Assembly (NCBI RefSeq): GCF_007000325.2
Contig: NZ_CP117267.1
Span: 124,001 to 188,000, forward strand
Length of the DNA stretch: 64,000 nt
Source: Rhizobium rhododendri
Lineage (GTDB): Bacteria; Pseudomonadota; Alphaproteobacteria; Rhizobiales; Rhizobiaceae
Reading direction: 5' to 3'
A model generated the notes under the pieces. The model was not told where the DNA came from. It did not search any database and saw nothing but the letters and a program-made list of their open reading frames with translations. Positions 62,352-64,000 of the stretch are shown here, piece after piece. The position numbers were made by a program, and so were the translations under genes. Numbering within the stretch: the first letter of the stretch is position 1; each line of letters starts with the position of its first letter.

Positions 62352-64000
62352 CTATTCACGTGCAGTTACAAGCGTGTCAGCTATTCTATCAGCCGACGGC
62401 GCATCTTCATAGAGAGGCCTGTCATGATGCACTTGACGCAGCCGGTCAACCATCCCCAGCGCAATTTCCCGCTCGCCCATGATGACGGTATCGGCGCCAT
62501 AGCGCGTCAGTTCGTCCACCTCGGCGTCAGAATGGGCCCGCGCGACGATCAGGATTGATGGATTGAGGCTGCGCGCCTGTTCGGCGACACTGCAGGCCTC
62601 AAAGGCATTCGGGATGGCGATCACGAGGCTGCGGGCGGCGGTGAGATTGGCGAACCCCAGAACTTCCGCAGAGGCAGCATTGCCGGAAATTGCCTCTATG
62701 CCGCTGTCCCTGAGGTCGATGACGCGTTTTTCTGCATCTTCGATGACCAGGAATGGTGTACCGGAAGACAGGAGGTTCTGGCCAACGATGCTGCCGACCC
62801 GGCCGTACCCGACGACCACGACATGTCCGGTGAGTGTCGTCGGGCCAGGGTCCCGCTCGGCGCCGATAACCGGCACCTCCTCTTCCGCAGCGTGCGTCTG
62901 TGCCGCTGCATCCGCTTCAGCACTGGCGTCCTGCAACGAGCTGTTTTTGGCATCGAGACGACGCTTGAGCCGGCCGCAGCCATAGAAGACGAGTGGGTTG
63001 AGGATGATCGAGATGATGGCGCCGGCAAGGATGAGGTCGCGGCCCTGCTCGGGCAGCAGGCGGAGTTCGACGCCCATTGCTGCGAGGATAAAGGAGAATT
63101 CGCCGATTTGCGCCAGACTTGCTGAAATCGTCAGCGCCGTGCCGATCGGCTTGCGGAATGCCAGCACGATCAGGAAGGCGGCGGCAGACTTGCCGACCAC
63201 GATGATGAACACCGTCGCCAACACCAGCAGCGGATGCTCCAGCAGGATGCTGGGATCGAACAGCATGCCGACCGAGACGAAGAACAGCACCGCGAAGGCA
63301 TCGCGCAGAGGCAGGCTTTCCTGCGCGGCGCGATGGCTGAGTTCGCTTTCGGCAAGCACCATGCCAGCAAAGAAGGCGCCGAGTGCCAGCGACACGCCGA
63401 ACAGCTTGGCCGCACCGAAGGCGACGCCGAGCGCAATCGCCAGCACGCCAAGACGGAAAAGTTCGCGCGAGCCGGTATGGGCGGTGCGATGCAGGATCCA
63501 CGGAATAACGCGGCGCCCGAAGACCAGCATCAGCGCCACGAACAGCGCCACCTTCAGCAAGGTCATGCCGATGATGCCGCCAATTCCGAGATCGAGATCG
63601 AACAGCCTGTTGACAGCGGCGGAAAGCGGCTCGACCGGCGCATGACCATCGCCGGAAATACTGGCGGCGGCGGGGATCAGCACCAGCGCCAGAACCATCG
63701 CCAGATCCTCGACAATCAGCCAGCCGACTGCGATCTTGCCGCGCTCTGTCTCGACGAGACGACGCTCCTGCAGCGCCTTCAGCAGCACGACGGTAGAGGC
63801 GACAGACAGCGCCAGGCCGAAGACGAGACTGCCGCCGAGCGACCAGCCCATCAATTCGCCGAGCCCCCAGCCGAGCAGTGTGGCAAAGGCGATCTGCACG
63901 AGAGCTCCCGGAACCGCGATGAAGCGCACCGACAGCAGGTCTTTCAGCGAAAAATGCAGGCCGACGCCGAACATCAGGAGAATGACGCCGATTTCAGCAA
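62352..64000 (-). CDS. Partial KefB/YbaL-type CPA2 cation:proton antiporter (5' end outside window)
   Basis: At least 549 residues, open to the window edge. The membrane part carries the CPA2 sodium/hydrogen-exchanger pattern (LAEIGVILLMFGVGLHFSLKDLL, LSVASTVVLLKALQERR, GWLIVEDLAMVLALVL). The C-terminal TrkA-N (RCK) domain has HVVVVGYGRVGSIVGQNLL, a nucleotide-binding Rossmann motif, and EISGNAAS-like turns (ISGNAASAEVL). It exports K+ or Na+ against protons, gated through the RCK domain. The N-terminus is missing. Confidence 0.92.
   Translation of the reverse strand, partial: AEIGVILLMFGVGLHFSLKDLLSVRFIAVPGALVQIAFATLLGWGLGELMGWSLGGSLVFGLALSVASTVVLLKALQERRLVETERGKIAVGWLIVEDLAMVLALVLIPAAASISGDGHAPVEPLSAAVNRLFDLDLGIGGIIGMTLLKVALFVALMLVFGRRVIPWILHRTAHTGSRELFRLGVLAIALGVAFGAAKLFGVSLALGAFFAGMVLAESELSHRAAQESLPLRDAFAVLFFVSVGMLFDPSILLEHPLLVLATVFIIVVGKSAAAFLIVLAFRKPIGTALTISASLAQIGEFSFILAAMGVELRLLPEQGRDLILAGAIISIILNPLVFYGCGRLKRRLDAKNSSLQDASAEADAAAQTHAAEEEVPVIGAERDPGPTTLTGHVVVVGYGRVGSIVGQNLLSSGTPFLVIEDAEKRVIDLRDSGIEAISGNAASAEVLGFANLTAARSLVIAIPNAFEACSVAEQARSLNPSILIVARAHSDAEVDELTRYGADTVIMGEREIALGMVDRLRQVHHDRPLYEDAPSADRIADTLVTARE

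Overview
The window is a 64 kb piece of an alphaproteobacterial chromosome, almost certainly from the Rhizobiaceae (Rhizobium/Agrobacterium/Sinorhizobium group). The evidence is high GC, AGGAG-type ribosome sites, an hslO-apaG-metZ-dcd block, a SAM-II riboswitch before metZ, a fused SecDF, a PodJ-like polarity protein next to a fadE/fadA/fadB operon, and alphaproteobacterial families such as TIGR02186. I see no insertion sequence, prophage, integrase or CRISPR array. The only obvious accessory module is a mazEF-type toxin-antitoxin pair.

Layout. 0-7 kb: hslO (redox chaperone), apaG, metZ under a SAM-II riboswitch, a double-length dCTP deaminase, tRNA-Gly(CCC), a LexA-like S24 regulator, a proline-rich SNase-fold protein and a TerB-like protein. 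7-16 kb: a periplasmic solute-binding protein, a membrane glycosyltransferase with a GspE-type N-terminus, DUF952, pyrD, a MATE exporter, a CAP-domain lipoprotein with a small membrane partner, a TPR-methyltransferase and a YitT-like membrane protein. 16-26 kb: two small unknown genes, an Rrf2/AhpD-like pair, an Lhr-type helicase with PdeM, a histidine acid phosphatase family protein, an L,D-transpeptidase and a TauE/SafE-TIGR02186 pair.

26-35 kb: an SPFH protein, an RND efflux pump with its adaptor, and the large podJ-like gene. 35-42 kb: a beta-oxidation cluster (acyl-CoA dehydrogenase, thiolase, FadB/FadJ-like protein) interrupted by mazEF, then a 30-codon membrane peptide. 42-48 kb: a Gly/Ser-rich secreted protein, a chemoreceptor, a gene-free 0.9 kb stretch, cspA, an OmpW-like porin, mscL and an aminotransferase. 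48-64 kb: galE, a 3-hydroxyisobutyryl-CoA hydrolase, two divergent regulator/enzyme pairs (PadR/SDR and TetR/RidA) with visible operators, a second MATE exporter, a UvrD-type helicase, an SMP-30-like protein, secDF and a KefB/YbaL antiporter cut by the window end.

Most genes are conserved core functions. The richest material lies between genes: a complete promoter-aptamer-terminator unit for metZ, a 33-bp tandem repeat carrying dyads between metZ and dcd, a 24-bp perfect dyad over the -10 box of mazEF, a dyad over the -10 box of the Rrf2 operon, and three copies of ATACG-N3-CGTAT between ridA and a tetR-type gene. Nothing here is clearly a wholly new multi-gene system. Family assignments rest on reading motifs by eye, without database searches.
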